Assembly: GCA_963717635.1 (NCBI GenBank)
Contig: OY970347.1
Location: 2,356,001-2,420,000 of the forward strand
Direction: 5' to 3'
Length of the DNA: 64,000 nt
DNA from: JALZKA01 sp963717635
GTDB lineage: Bacteria; Actinomycetota; Thermoleophilia; Solirubrobacterales; 70-9
Below are positions 16,759-24,873 of the stretch, in pieces (position 1 is the first letter of the stretch; each line of letters begins with the position of its first letter). The position numbers and the translations under genes were made by a program. The notes beneath the pieces were generated by a model. It made no database searches and had not been told where the DNA came from. It saw only the letters and a list, made by a program, of their open reading frames with translations.

Positions 16759-19083
16759 TTGAATACGAGGGGCAGATTGCGATCGCGGCGCAACGCCGCA
16801 TGGACCTCGGCGGCGCTCGCCGTCGGACTCGGCGTCGCGGCGCTGTCGGCGGCCGGCGCCAACGCCGGCCACGCAGGCCCAGACACGCTCGGACACACAA
16901 CCGTCGAGCAGCGGCTTGTCGGGAGCGGCGGGTCGTTCCAGACGCTCGCGGCGACCGGAGCCGGCGAGGACTACGTCGTGCGCGAGGAGGGCATCGGGAC
17001 CGCGCAGGGAGGCCGTGAGGCGCGGCGCACGTCGCTGCTCTACTTCGGGCAGCTCGCTGATTTCCAACTAGCGGACGAGGAGTCGCCGGCGCGGGTGGAG
17101 TTTCTCGACTTCGGCCCGTTCTCGTCCGCGTCACGCCAGAACGAGGCGTTCCTGGCGCATCAGGCCGACGCGATGATCCGCCAGCTCAACGCGTTCGCGG
17201 CGGCCAGCCCGCTGACCGCCGGGGACAGCTCGCAGCGCCCGATGGACTTCACGGTCAACGCGGGTGACGCCGCCGACAGCCAGCAGTTGAACGAGACCGA
17301 GTGGGTGCGTACGCTGGCCGAGGGTGGCACGCTGACCCCCGGCAGCGGGGTCAACCCGATCACCTCGGGCGATCCGATCTGCGCCGTCCTCGGGACGCTG
17401 GGGTTGGTGGCCGATTCTGGCGCTCCCCAGAATTACACCGGCATCCAGGATTTCGACGACTACGTCGAGGGCCCAGCCCATCAGTACTACGACCCCGATC
17501 AGCCGTCCGGCGCGTTTACGAGCTGGCCCACGTATCCGGGCCTGATGAACAGGGCCCAGGCTCCGTTCGAAGCCACGGGGCTGGACGTGCCGCACTATCT
17601 GACCTTCGGAAACCACGACGCGCTCGTGCAGGGCAACGCTTTCGCGAACGCCGCCTACGAAGCGGTCGCCACCGGATGCGTGAAGGCGATGTCGCCCGTG
17701 ACCGCCGACGTGGACACCCTGCAGGAGGCTCTGGCCTCCCTCGACCTGGGCGTACTGCTCGGGCTGGTCACGTCCGACCCGACGAAGGTCGCGCTCGTGC
17801 CACCCGACCCGCGGCGCCAGTTCGTCTCGAAGCAGCAGTACAAGCAGGTGTTCCGCGACGGGTCACAGGCCGACGGTCACGGCTTCGACTTCATCGACGA
17901 GGCCGAGGAGGAGGCGTCAAACGGCGCCGCGGGCTACTACTCCTGGAACCCGGAACCCGGCCTGCGATTCATCTCACTCGACACCGTTTCCGAGGCCGGC
18001 GTCATCGGCCCGTCCGCCAACGGCAACATCGACGATCCGCAGTTCCAGTGGCTCGAGGGCGAGCTGGAGGAGGCCGACACGGCCGACGAGCTGGTCGTGC
18101 TGTTCTCGCACCACGCGATTCCGAGCTTGACGGCCTCGCCCTTCGACGAGATGGCCGGCCCCTGCGCCGCGAACGATGCCCATGGCCACGGCATCAACCC
18201 GGGTTGCGACCTTGACCCGCGCGACTCGCAGCCGATCCACCTGGGCGACGACCTGACCGACCTGCTCCACCAGTATCCGAACGCGATCGCCTGGGTTGCC
18301 GGGCACTCGCACCAAAACGACATCGACCCCTATCCCAACCCCGGCGGCACCGGCGGCTTCTGGTCGATCCGGGTCGCAGCCGAGGCCGATTGGCCCATGC
18401 AGAGCCGACTGGTCGAGATCTTCGACAACGATGACGGCACCCTCTCGATCTTCGGCACGATCCTCGACCTCGCAGCTCCGGCGGCCGCCCCCGCGGCAGG
18501 CGACGCGTCCGGCTTCGATGCCGACCAGCTCGCTTCGGTGGGCCGCACGATCGGCTTCAACGAGACCCAGTACGGAGCTGCGACGTGCAACCCGACCTGC
18601 GAGGGTCAGCCCATCGATCGCAACGTCGAGCTGCTCGTCGCCGACCCACGCGACGGTGGCGGCCCGGATCCGGATCCGGATCCGGATCCGGATCCCGGAC
18701 GCTGTCAGACCCGAATTGAGGGCACCCGCGGGAACGACCGGCTGGTCGGCACGTCCGCGTCAGAGCGCATCCGTGGCCGGCGCGGCAGGGACCGGATCAT
18801 CGGTCGCGGCGGCCGGGACTGCTTGCGGGGTGGCCGCGGCAGGGACCGGATCAGGGGCGGTGCAGGCAACGACCGGATCGGCGGCGCAGCCGGCAACGAT
18901 CGCATCGTCGGCGGCCCCGGCCGCGACCGCCTGAGCGGCGGGCGCCGCAACGACCGGATCAACGCGATGGATGGCGAGCGCGACGTCGTGCTCTGCGGCA
19001 AGGGCAATGACTTCGTCCGCAGCGACTTCGACGACGTGCTGCGCCGCTGCGAGCGCGGCGTCAGCGGCGGCGAGCGGCTCTAG
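16759..19083 (+). CDS. Secreted metallophosphoesterase (TIGR03767-like) with RTX-type C-terminal repeats
   Basis: 774 residues from TTG 16759. It begins with a twin-arginine-poor but strongly basic signal peptide (RSRRNAAWTSAALAVGLGVA, then AALSAAGANA). Residues about 60-610 form a calcineurin-like phosphoesterase of the PPA1498/TIGR03767 group: YFGQLADFQLADEESPARVE (metal site), HYLTFGNHDALVQGN (GNHD), VVLFSHHAIPS and WVAGHSHQND (GHSH). A PDPDPDPDPDPG hinge joins it to about 110 residues of glycine/aspartate nonapeptide repeats (GGRGRDRIRGGAGNDRIGGA), a calcium-binding RTX-like beta roll, unusually arginine-rich. It is probably exported and hydrolyses a phosphoester outside the cell; the substrate is unknown. 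Confidence 0.85.
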   Translation: MNTRGRLRSRRNAAWTSAALAVGLGVAALSAAGANAGHAGPDTLGHTTVEQRLVGSGGSFQTLAATGAGEDYVVREEGIGTAQGGREARRTSLLYFGQLADFQLADEESPARVEFLDFGPFSSASRQNEAFLAHQADAMIRQLNAFAAASPLTAGDSSQRPMDFTVNAGDAADSQQLNETEWVRTLAEGGTLTPGSGVNPITSGDPICAVLGTLGLVADSGAPQNYTGIQDFDDYVEGPAHQYYDPDQPSGAFTSWPTYPGLMNRAQAPFEATGLDVPHYLTFGNHDALVQGNAFANAAYEAVATGCVKAMSPVTADVDTLQEALASLDLGVLLGLVTSDPTKVALVPPDPRRQFVSKQQYKQVFRDGSQADGHGFDFIDEAEEEASNGAAGYYSWNPEPGLRFISLDTVSEAGVIGPSANGNIDDPQFQWLEGELEEADTADELVVLFSHHAIPSLTASPFDEMAGPCAANDAHGHGINPGCDLDPRDSQPIHLGDDLTDLLHQYPNAIAWVAGHSHQNDIDPYPNPGGTGGFWSIRVAAEADWPMQSRLVEIFDNDDGTLSIFGTILDLAAPAAAPAAGDASGFDADQLASVGRTIGFNETQYGAATCNPTCEGQPIDRNVELLVADPRDGGGPDPDPDPDPDPGRCQTRIEGTRGNDRLVGTSASERIRGRRGRDRIIGRGGRDCLRGGRGRDRIRGGAGNDRIGGAAGNDRIVGGPGRDRLSGGRRNDRINAMDGERDVVLCGKGNDFVRSDFDDVLRRCERGVSGGERL
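18664..18693 (+). repeat. (CCGGAT)5 hexanucleotide repeat in the hinge
   Basis: Five perfect CCGGAT units encode the Pro-Asp hinge between the phosphoesterase domain and the RTX-like tail. In-frame hexamer slippage would change the hinge by two residues without a frameshift. Confidence 0.9.
18720..19020 (+). repeat. RTX-like nonapeptide coding repeats
   Basis: About ten degenerate 27-base units encode GGxGxDRIx nonapeptides (for example GGRGRDRIR, GGAGNDRIG, GGPGRDRLS). They end with a cysteine-containing cap (VVLCGKGNDFVRSDF, LRRCERG) as in other actinobacterial proteins of this type. Confidence 0.8.
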
Positions 19084-20030
19084 AGCTCGATCATGGGCGC
19101 CTGAACGGTGCCCGCGCGCCAGGCCTCGAGCACCGCCAGCGCGATTCCCAGGTCCTGAATCGCGAGACCGGTCGAGTCGAACAACGTCACCTCGTCCGGC
19201 CCGGTGCGCCCCTCCCCGCCGGCGAGCACGGCTCCCAGCTCGGTGACCTGATCCGCGACCACGCTCCCAGCGGCGACCGCACCGGCGAGCTCGCCGCCGG
19301 CCGACGCCTGCTCCCACTCGTCACAGAACAATCGAGCGCTCGTCAGCACATCCGGGTCGACCTCCGCCTTGCCGTGAGCGTCGGCGCCGAGGACCGCAAA
19401 GTGCTGGCCTGCACGAACGTCCGAGGCCAGCACCACGGGCTCGATGCCCGGGGTGACCGTGACGACCACATCCTGAGCCACCGCCTGATCGCGGCCGCCC
19501 GCCCGCCAGCCCAGCTCGCCCGCGAGCGCCTCCGCGGCCTCGGGCTTCGGATCGGCGCAGACCCCGGGGCCGTAGCCGGCGGCAGCCAGGCAGCGTGCGG
19601 CCCAGGCGCCGTTGACGCCGCATCCGATCACCCCGACCGAACCCGCGTCCTCGCGCGCCAGCGCCTGGGCGGAGACGGCCGCCGCGGCGCCGGTGCGCAG
19701 GGAGGTCACCGACGCGCAATCAACGATCCCGAGCAGCTCGCCGGTCTCGGCGCTCGAGACGAGCAGCGCGCCGGTCACGACCGGAAGCCCCTGCGCCGGG
19801 TTGCCGGGAAACGACGTGACCCACTTGAGGATCGCGACGCCGTCGCCGCGGGCCGGCATCGCTCTGAAATCGCCGTCGGGCGGCGCGTCGAGGTACGTCT
19901 TGGCCGGCATCACCCAATCGCCGGCGTGATGGCGCAGGAACGCCGTGCGGGTCCGCGCGATCGCGTCTGCCGCGGGGACTGCGGCGAGGACAGCGGCGGC
20001 GTCGAAGACTGGGATCGGTGACACGGCCAC
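19080..20030 (-). CDS. Ornithine cyclodeaminase/mu-crystallin family protein
   Basis: 316 residues from GTG 20030 (a GTG two codons later is possible). The N-terminal dimerisation half has the substrate-side lysine in VAILKWVTSFPGNPAQGLPV and RTGAAAAVSAQALA. The NAD(P)-binding half begins SVGVIGCGVNGAWAARCLAA (GxGxxG), and the C-terminal catalytic aspartate sits in LFDSTGLAIQDLGIA. Family members include ornithine cyclodeaminase, alanine dehydrogenase and imine/ketimine reductases such as Delta1-pyrroline-2-carboxylate reductase; the sequence does not say which. It converges on the phosphoesterase gene with a four-base overlap of stops. Confidence 0.87.
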   Translation of the reverse strand: MAVSPIPVFDAAAVLAAVPAADAIARTRTAFLRHHAGDWVMPAKTYLDAPPDGDFRAMPARGDGVAILKWVTSFPGNPAQGLPVVTGALLVSSAETGELLGIVDCASVTSLRTGAAAAVSAQALAREDAGSVGVIGCGVNGAWAARCLAAAGYGPGVCADPKPEAAEALAGELGWRAGGRDQAVAQDVVVTVTPGIEPVVLASDVRAGQHFAVLGADAHGKAEVDPDVLTSARLFCDEWEQASAGGELAGAVAAGSVVADQVTELGAVLAGGEGRTGPDEVTLFDSTGLAIQDLGIALAVLEAWRAGTVQAPMIEL

Positions 20031-20051
20031 GGCAGGTTAGAGTCCGCTGCG

Positions 20052-20255
20052 ATGCGCCTGGAGTTCCTGTCGAGTGGCGCCTCGGAATCCGAGGCCGCAG
20101 CGGTGGTCGCGGCGATCGAGCGGTTCCTGGCCGAGACGGCCCCGCCGCCCGCCACCGGCGGCGCCGAGATCAGCCCGTGGGCACGCGCCGCCCTGGAGGA
20201 GGGCATCGCCGCCCGCCAGGTAACCGGCTACGCCTGGGGCCGCGCCGCGCCTTGA
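20052..20255 (+). CDS. Small protein resembling acyl-CoA carboxylase epsilon subunit
   Basis: 67 residues from ATG 20052. The first half (EFLSSGASESEAAAVVAAIE) fits the beta strand plus helix of AccE/PccE peptides (G-x-P-t-x-E-E-x-A-A-V-x-A-A-I). The second half SPWARAALEEGIAARQVTGY resembles the tryptophan-containing C-terminus seen in related peptides. In actinomycetes such epsilon chains stabilise the carboxylase alpha-beta complex. Here it lies 3.3 kb from the beta chain and divergent from the cyclodeaminase-family gene, so the assignment rests on the short sequence pattern alone. An unrelated small protein is possible. Confidence 0.5.
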   Translation: MRLEFLSSGASESEAAAVVAAIERFLAETAPPPATGGAEISPWARAALEEGIAARQVTGYAWGRAAP

Positions 20256-20270
20256 GGACCCTGCCCGAGG

Positions 20271-20480
20271 TCAGTCGACGCTGCTCTTGTCGACGATGAA
20301 CGCGACGCGCACGTGGGCGCGGTACTCGTCGAGGTTCTCGCCGCGGATCCCGGTCGAGACGATGTCGACCGCGCGGATGTTTCGCAGCGAGCTCTGAGCC
20401 TCGGTCAGCGCCTGCTTCGCCGCGTCGTCGGTCGACGTTTTCGAGCTCCCGACCAGCTCGATGATCTTCACTACTGCCAC
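20271..20480 (-). CDS. Dodecin family flavin-binding protein
   Basis: 69 residues from GTG 20480, preceded by GGAGGAGGAG; a longer upstream frame exists but lacks conservation. The sequence VVKIIELVGSSKTSTDDAAK, QALTEAQSSLRNIRAVDIVS, then GIRGENLDEYRAHVRVAFIV is the full dodecin fold of one helix packed on a three-stranded sheet. Dodecins assemble into hollow dodecamers that store flavin or CoA. The tryptophan that stacks on flavin in characterised members (NIRW/LDWFEV position) is alanine here (NIRAVDIV), so flavin binding may be weak or altered. It lies divergent from the sulfite reductase operon, with a 109-base gap. Confidence 0.88.
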   Translation of the reverse strand: MAVVKIIELVGSSKTSTDDAAKQALTEAQSSLRNIRAVDIVSTGIRGENLDEYRAHVRVAFIVDKSSVD

Positions 20481-20550
20481 GCTCTCCTCCTCCGTGGGTT
20501 GCATCCGAGTTCTACCCGCTGGGCGTGAGCCACGCAGCGCGACCACGAAA

Positions 20551-20589
20551 GACCGTAATCCCGGTCAGGATTTATGTAATACTGCCCTC
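20551..20589 (+). promoter_or_regulatory. Promoter/operator region of the sulfate assimilation operon
   Basis: An inverted repeat GACCG-TAATCC-CGGTC (20551-20566) lies immediately before AGGATTTATGTAATACTG, an AT-rich patch that stands out from its surroundings and could contain a -10 element (TATGTAAT or TAATACT). The ATG of sir follows within about 10 bases, so the transcript may be nearly leaderless. No ribosome binding site is seen. The regulator is not known. Confidence 0.5.
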
Positions 20590-22470
20590 ATGGAGCCGAC
20601 CGCAGCGCCGGTGCGCCCGAAGGACAAGGCGACCCCGGACCAACTGGACCAAGAGCACGGCAAGGCCCAGCACGGCAAGGGCCGCGTGGGCACGCTTGAG
20701 AACCCCGAGGTCTACGAGAACGTGCCCGGGCACCTGATCCCGATCATCGAGCACGAGTTCGACGACTTCGACACCGAGGCCAAGAGCTTCCTCGACGGTC
20801 AGCAGTCGGAGGAGCAGTTCATCGGCTTCCGGCTCAAGCAGGGTGTCTACGGCCAGCGCCAGGCCGACGTGCAGATGATCCGTGTGAAGCTGCCGATGGG
20901 CGGGATCAACCCAGAGCAGATCGAGGCGTTCGCCTCGGTCATCGAGAAGTACGCGCCGCTCAACAAGGGCCATATCACGACCCGGCAGAACATCCAGATC
21001 CACCACGTGCCCCTACCCGACGCGGCCAAGCTGATCCGCGAGATCGCCGAGGTCGACCTCTCCTCGCGCGAGGGCTGCGGCAACACCGTTCGCAACGTCA
21101 CCGGCGACCCGTTCGCCGGGGTCAGCGAGGGCGAGCCGTTCGACATCACCCCGTACGCGGGGGCCTACGTCCGCTACTTCGTGCGGCACCCGACCACGCA
21201 GCTGATGCCGCGCAAGATCAAGACCGCCTTCAGCGCCACCGACGACGACGTGGCGATCACCGGCATTCACGACATCGGCTTCATCCCGCGCGAGCGGCAC
21301 GGAATCCGCGGCGTCGAGATCCGGGTCGGCGGCGGCACGTCGATCATGCCGCGGATCGCCCCCACCCTCTACGAGTTCGTCGAGCTCGACAACGGCGACT
21401 ACCTCAAGGTGACCGAGGCGGCGCTACGGATCTTCGATCGGCAGAACTGGCTGCGCGTCAACCGCGCCCGAGCCCGAATCAAGGTGCTGGTCGACAAGAT
21501 CGGAATCGACGAGTTCCGCACGCTCGTCGACGCCGAGCTCGAGGGCGACTGGGTCGCCGACCGCGACTTCGACGTCGACCGGCTCGCATTCGAGTACGAC
21601 GAGGAGCCCGACGCTCCGGCGCCGGCGAGCGAGTACGGGTCGCCGAACGGGGACGTCTCGGAGTACGAGCGCTTCCGCGAGTCGAACGTCAAGGCGCAGC
21701 GGCAGGACGGCTTTAGCACCGTGGTCGTCAAGGTCACGCGCGGCGACCTGACCCCGGAGCAGCTGCGTGGGCTTGCCGCGATCATGCGCGAGTTCACCGG
21801 CGGCTTCGCCCGCACCACCGTGCAGCAGAACCTGGTCTTGCGGTGGGTTCACGACGACGCCGTCTACGACGTCTGGCGCCGGCTCGGCGAGCTCGGCCTC
21901 GCCGAATCGGGCGCGCGCGAGATCACCGACATCGTCTCGTGCCCCGGCACCGACAGCTGCAAGCTCGGGATCACCAGTTCGATGGGCCTGAACGAGGCGG
22001 TCCAGGAACGAATCGAGCAGATGGGCGTCACCGACCCGCTCACGCGCCAGGTTCACATCAAGATGTCCGGCTGCCCCAACGGCTGCAGCCAGCACCACAT
22101 CGCGAACATCGGCTTCTACGGCGCCTCGCTCAAGGTCGGCGGCAAGCCAGTTCCCGCCTACATCCCGCACCTGGGCGGCAACTACGAGGGCGGCGAGGTG
22201 GTCTACGGACACCGGCTCAAGTCGAGGCTCCCGGCCAAGCGGGTCCCCGAGGCCGTCGAGCGCTGGCTGCGCCTCTATGAGGGCGAGCGCTCGGATCGCG
22301 AGGCGTTCAACGACTTCGTCGAGCGCGTGGGCGTCAAGCGCTTCGAGGAGGAGATCGCCGAGCTGGCGATGCCCGCCGAATTTTCGCTGGCGACGATGGA
22401 CCAGTTCATCGACTGGAACCGGGCCGAGCCCTACAAGGTCGAGCGGGGTGAAGGGGAGTGCGCGATTTGA
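20590..22470 (+). CDS. sir: Ferredoxin-type sulfite (or nitrite) reductase
   Basis: 626 residues from ATG 20590. It has the duplicated ferredoxin-like/siroheme domains of this family: QMIRVKLPMGGINPEQIEAF and NKGHITTRQNIQIHHVPL in the first half, FSTVVVKVTRGDLTPEQLRG and ARTTVQQNLVLRWV in the second. The 4Fe-4S/siroheme ligands are Cys451 and Cys457 (SCPGTDSCKLG) and Cys495 and Cys499 (SGCPNGCSQHH). It should reduce sulfite to sulfide with six electrons in the cytoplasm. Nitrite reductases look alike, but the operon with cysH, sat and cysC favours sulfite. It overlaps cysH by 13 bases. Confidence 0.93.
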   Translation: MEPTAAPVRPKDKATPDQLDQEHGKAQHGKGRVGTLENPEVYENVPGHLIPIIEHEFDDFDTEAKSFLDGQQSEEQFIGFRLKQGVYGQRQADVQMIRVKLPMGGINPEQIEAFASVIEKYAPLNKGHITTRQNIQIHHVPLPDAAKLIREIAEVDLSSREGCGNTVRNVTGDPFAGVSEGEPFDITPYAGAYVRYFVRHPTTQLMPRKIKTAFSATDDDVAITGIHDIGFIPRERHGIRGVEIRVGGGTSIMPRIAPTLYEFVELDNGDYLKVTEAALRIFDRQNWLRVNRARARIKVLVDKIGIDEFRTLVDAELEGDWVADRDFDVDRLAFEYDEEPDAPAPASEYGSPNGDVSEYERFRESNVKAQRQDGFSTVVVKVTRGDLTPEQLRGLAAIMREFTGGFARTTVQQNLVLRWVHDDAVYDVWRRLGELGLAESGAREITDIVSCPGTDSCKLGITSSMGLNEAVQERIEQMGVTDPLTRQVHIKMSGCPNGCSQHHIANIGFYGASLKVGGKPVPAYIPHLGGNYEGGEVVYGHRLKSRLPAKRVPEAVERWLRLYEGERSDREAFNDFVERVGVKRFEEEIAELAMPAEFSLATMDQFIDWNRAEPYKVERGEGECAI

Positions 22471-23252
22471 CCGAGACCGCCCTTCAGCGGCCGCGGCCGC
22501 TCCACGACCTCGAGGTCGTGCGCCACGGCAACGGGAACGGCAACGGCCATCCTGCGAAGCCGCCGACGATCGGCGGTCGCGTCGTCGACCCCGCGCGGAT
22601 CTCCGCCGAGGTGGAGGAGATGGACGCGTCCGAGGCGATCGCCTGGGCGGTCGAGACCTTCGGCTCGAAGCTCGCCTTCGCCGTCTCGTTCCAGAAGACA
22701 AGCTCGGTGATCATCGATCTCGCGCACCGAATCGAACGCGACGCGCGGTTCTTCTATCTCGATACCGAACTGCTGTTCCCGGAGACCTATGAAACGCGGG
22801 ACCGGCTTGCCGGCCACTTCGGAATCGAGTTCGACCGCTACGTCCAGGACAACCCGCCGGGCCTGCGCGAACGATGGGATCTGGGCGAGTGGGGCGCCGC
22901 GGACGATTGCTGCGCGACTCGCAAGGTCGCTACCATGCGCCGCGCCCTAGAAGGGATCGAGTGCTGGGTCTCCGGGATCCGCAGAGTCGATTCTGAAACC
23001 CGCGCGGACGCGCCCCGCTTCGGCTGGGACGTGCGGTTCGACCGCTGGAAGTTGAACCCGCTCGCGGATTGGGATGACAAGCAAATCTGGACTCATGTAA
23101 AGGAAAACCACGTGCCTTACAACCCACTCCACGACCAGGGCTTCCCCTCGATCGGCTGCATGCCCTGCACATCAATCCCAGGCGAGGGCGAGGAGACCCG
23201 CGCCGGCCGCTGGGCCGGAACCGACCGGACCGAGTGCGGCATCAATGGGTAG
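22458..23252 (+). CDS. cysH: Adenylyl-sulfate (APS) reductase
   Basis: 264 residues from GTG 22458, inside the end of sir. It is a PP-loop protein (FAVSFQKTSSVIIDLAHRIE; the usual SxSG is degenerate). The 4Fe-4S ligands that distinguish APS reductases from PAPS reductases are present: Cys151-Cys152 (DDCCATRK) and Cys234/Cys237 (GCMPC). The C-terminal catalytic cysteine is Cys260 in TECGING, where many members have ECGLH. It reduces APS to sulfite and AMP with thioredoxin. The first 45 residues are a Gly/Asn-rich extension of no clear function. It overlaps sat by eight bases. Confidence 0.93.
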   Translation: MRDLTETALQRPRPLHDLEVVRHGNGNGNGHPAKPPTIGGRVVDPARISAEVEEMDASEAIAWAVETFGSKLAFAVSFQKTSSVIIDLAHRIERDARFFYLDTELLFPETYETRDRLAGHFGIEFDRYVQDNPPGLRERWDLGEWGAADDCCATRKVATMRRALEGIECWVSGIRRVDSETRADAPRFGWDVRFDRWKLNPLADWDDKQIWTHVKENHVPYNPLHDQGFPSIGCMPCTSIPGEGEETRAGRWAGTDRTECGING

Positions 23253-24324
23253 CGCCGAGACGACGCTGAGCCTGACGCTCTCCAACCGTCAGGCCAGCGA
23301 CTTCGAGCTGCTCGCGAACGGCGGCTTTAGGCCGCTCACCGGCTTTCAGGGCTCGGCCGACCACGAGTCGGTCTCAAAAACAATGAGGCTGGTTTCGGGC
23401 GAGATCTGGCCGATCCCGATCACGCTTGCGACCGACCTCGAGTGCGAGGTCGGGGACGTCGTCGAGCTGAGCGCGTCGAACGGCAAGGCGCTGGGGCGCC
23501 TGACCGTCGACGAGATCTACTTAAAGGACGTCGAGCTTGAGGCCGAGCAGGTCTACCGCACGACCGATAACGAGCATCCCGGCGTGGCCGCCATCCGCGC
23601 CGAGGGCGCCCGCTGCCTGGCCGGCCCGATCGAGGCCGATGCCCTCCCCGACCACGAGGACGCGTTCATGCGCCGGTACACGACCCCGGACGAGACGAAG
23701 AAGGCCTTCGCCGAACGCGGCTGGAAGCGAATCGTCGCCTTCCAGACCCGCAACCCAATCCACCGGGCGCACGAGTACCTGACCAAGGCCGCGCTCGAGA
23801 TCTGCGACGGGCTGTTCATCCACCCGCTGATCGGCGAAACCAAGAAGGGCGACATCCCGGCCGACGTGCGGATGCGCTGCTACGAGGTCCTGATGGACAA
23901 CTACTACCACCCCGAGCACGTGATGCTGGGCGTCAACCCCGGGAAGATGCACTACGCCGGCCCGCGCGAGGCGGTCCTGCATGCCTGCATCCGCCGCAAC
24001 TACGGCTGCACCCATTTCATCGTGGGCCGCGACCACGCGGGCGTCGGCGACTACTACGGCACCTACGACGCGCAGCGGATCTTCGACGACATCGACGAGG
24101 GCGAGCTGGGCATCACGACGCTGTTCTTCGAGCACACGTTCTGGTGCAACGAATGCGAGGGCATGGGCTCGGCCAAGACCTGTCCCCATCCGCAGGAGTC
24201 GCACCTGTTCCTGTCCGGCACCAAGGTCCGCGAGATGCTGGAGGCCGGCGAGAAACCGCCCCATGAGTTCAGCCGCGACGAGGTTGCCGAGATCCTGATC
24301 GACGCGTACAAGGAAGGTGCCTGA
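23245..24324 (+). CDS. sat: Sulfate adenylyltransferase (ATP sulfurylase)
   Basis: 359 residues from ATG 23245. It is the homo-oligomeric Sat type: a PUA-like N-terminal domain (FELLANGGFRPLTGFQGSAD), then the catalytic domain with QTRNPIHRAHEYLTKAAL (QxRNPxHxxH) and HFIVGRDHAGVGDYYG (GRDHAG), and a C-terminal zinc-ribbon-like CNECEGMGSAKTCPH. It makes APS and pyrophosphate from sulfate and ATP. The usual actinobacterial CysD/CysN pair is replaced by this enzyme. The gene overlaps cysH at its start and cysC by one base (TGATG). Confidence 0.95.
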   Translation: MGSAETTLSLTLSNRQASDFELLANGGFRPLTGFQGSADHESVSKTMRLVSGEIWPIPITLATDLECEVGDVVELSASNGKALGRLTVDEIYLKDVELEAEQVYRTTDNEHPGVAAIRAEGARCLAGPIEADALPDHEDAFMRRYTTPDETKKAFAERGWKRIVAFQTRNPIHRAHEYLTKAALEICDGLFIHPLIGETKKGDIPADVRMRCYEVLMDNYYHPEHVMLGVNPGKMHYAGPREAVLHACIRRNYGCTHFIVGRDHAGVGDYYGTYDAQRIFDDIDEGELGITTLFFEHTFWCNECEGMGSAKTCPHPQESHLFLSGTKVREMLEAGEKPPHEFSRDEVAEILIDAYKEGA

Positions 24325-24860
24325 TGAGCGACGGCTACACCCTGTGGTTCACGGGCCTCTCCGGCTCGGGCAAGACCACGATCACGAACCTGCTGGTCAA
24401 GGACCTGCTGAAGCGCGGCTCGCAGCTCGAGGTCCTCGACGGCGACGTCGTGCGCGAGAACCTCTCGAAGGGCCTCGGCTTCTCGAAGGAGGACCGCGAC
24501 ACCAACATCCGCCGGATCGCGTTCGTCGCGAACCTGCTCTCGCGCAACGGCGTCCCGGTGATCACCGCCGCGATCTCGCCGTACCGCGAGATCCGGGACG
24601 AGGCGCGGCAGATGATGGACGGCCGCTTCATCGAGGTCTACGTCAAGGCCTCGGTCGAGGCCTGCGAGGAGCGCGACGTCAAGGGGCTCTACGCCAAAGC
24701 TCGATCCGGCGAGATCAAGGAGTTCACGGGCGTCTCCGACCCCTACGAGGAGCCGGCCAACCCCGAGATCACCGTTGAGACCGAAACGCAGAGCCCGGAT
24801 GAATCGGCGGCTCAGATCCTCGCCTATCTCGAGGACAACGGCTTCATCGACAAGAACTAG
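24324..24860 (+). CDS. cysC: Adenylyl-sulfate kinase
   Basis: 178 residues from ATG 24324, overlapping the stop of sat. It is a P-loop kinase with GLSGSGKTT (residues 11-19), LDGDVVRENLSKGLGFSKED (APS contacts), and AAISPYREIRDEARQMM. It phosphorylates APS to PAPS. Because the operon reductase is of the APS type, PAPS made here is probably destined for sulfotransferases or for balancing APS, not for reduction. It is the last clear member of the sir-cysH-sat-cysC operon. Confidence 0.95.
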   Translation: MSDGYTLWFTGLSGSGKTTITNLLVKDLLKRGSQLEVLDGDVVRENLSKGLGFSKEDRDTNIRRIAFVANLLSRNGVPVITAAISPYREIRDEARQMMDGRFIEVYVKASVEACEERDVKGLYAKARSGEIKEFTGVSDPYEEPANPEITVETETQSPDESAAQILAYLEDNGFIDKN

Positions 24861-24873
24861 CGCGGCTTCGGAC

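Noticed and set aside
18664..19020. Regular repeats considered as a CRISPR array
   Set aside because: The repeats are in frame, encode PD and GGxGxD units, and have no spacers. They are protein repeats.
20481..20589. A shared binding motif between the sir and rrf2 promoters
   Set aside because: Only a short AATAxTG similarity could be aligned by eye, which is too little to claim a common regulator site.
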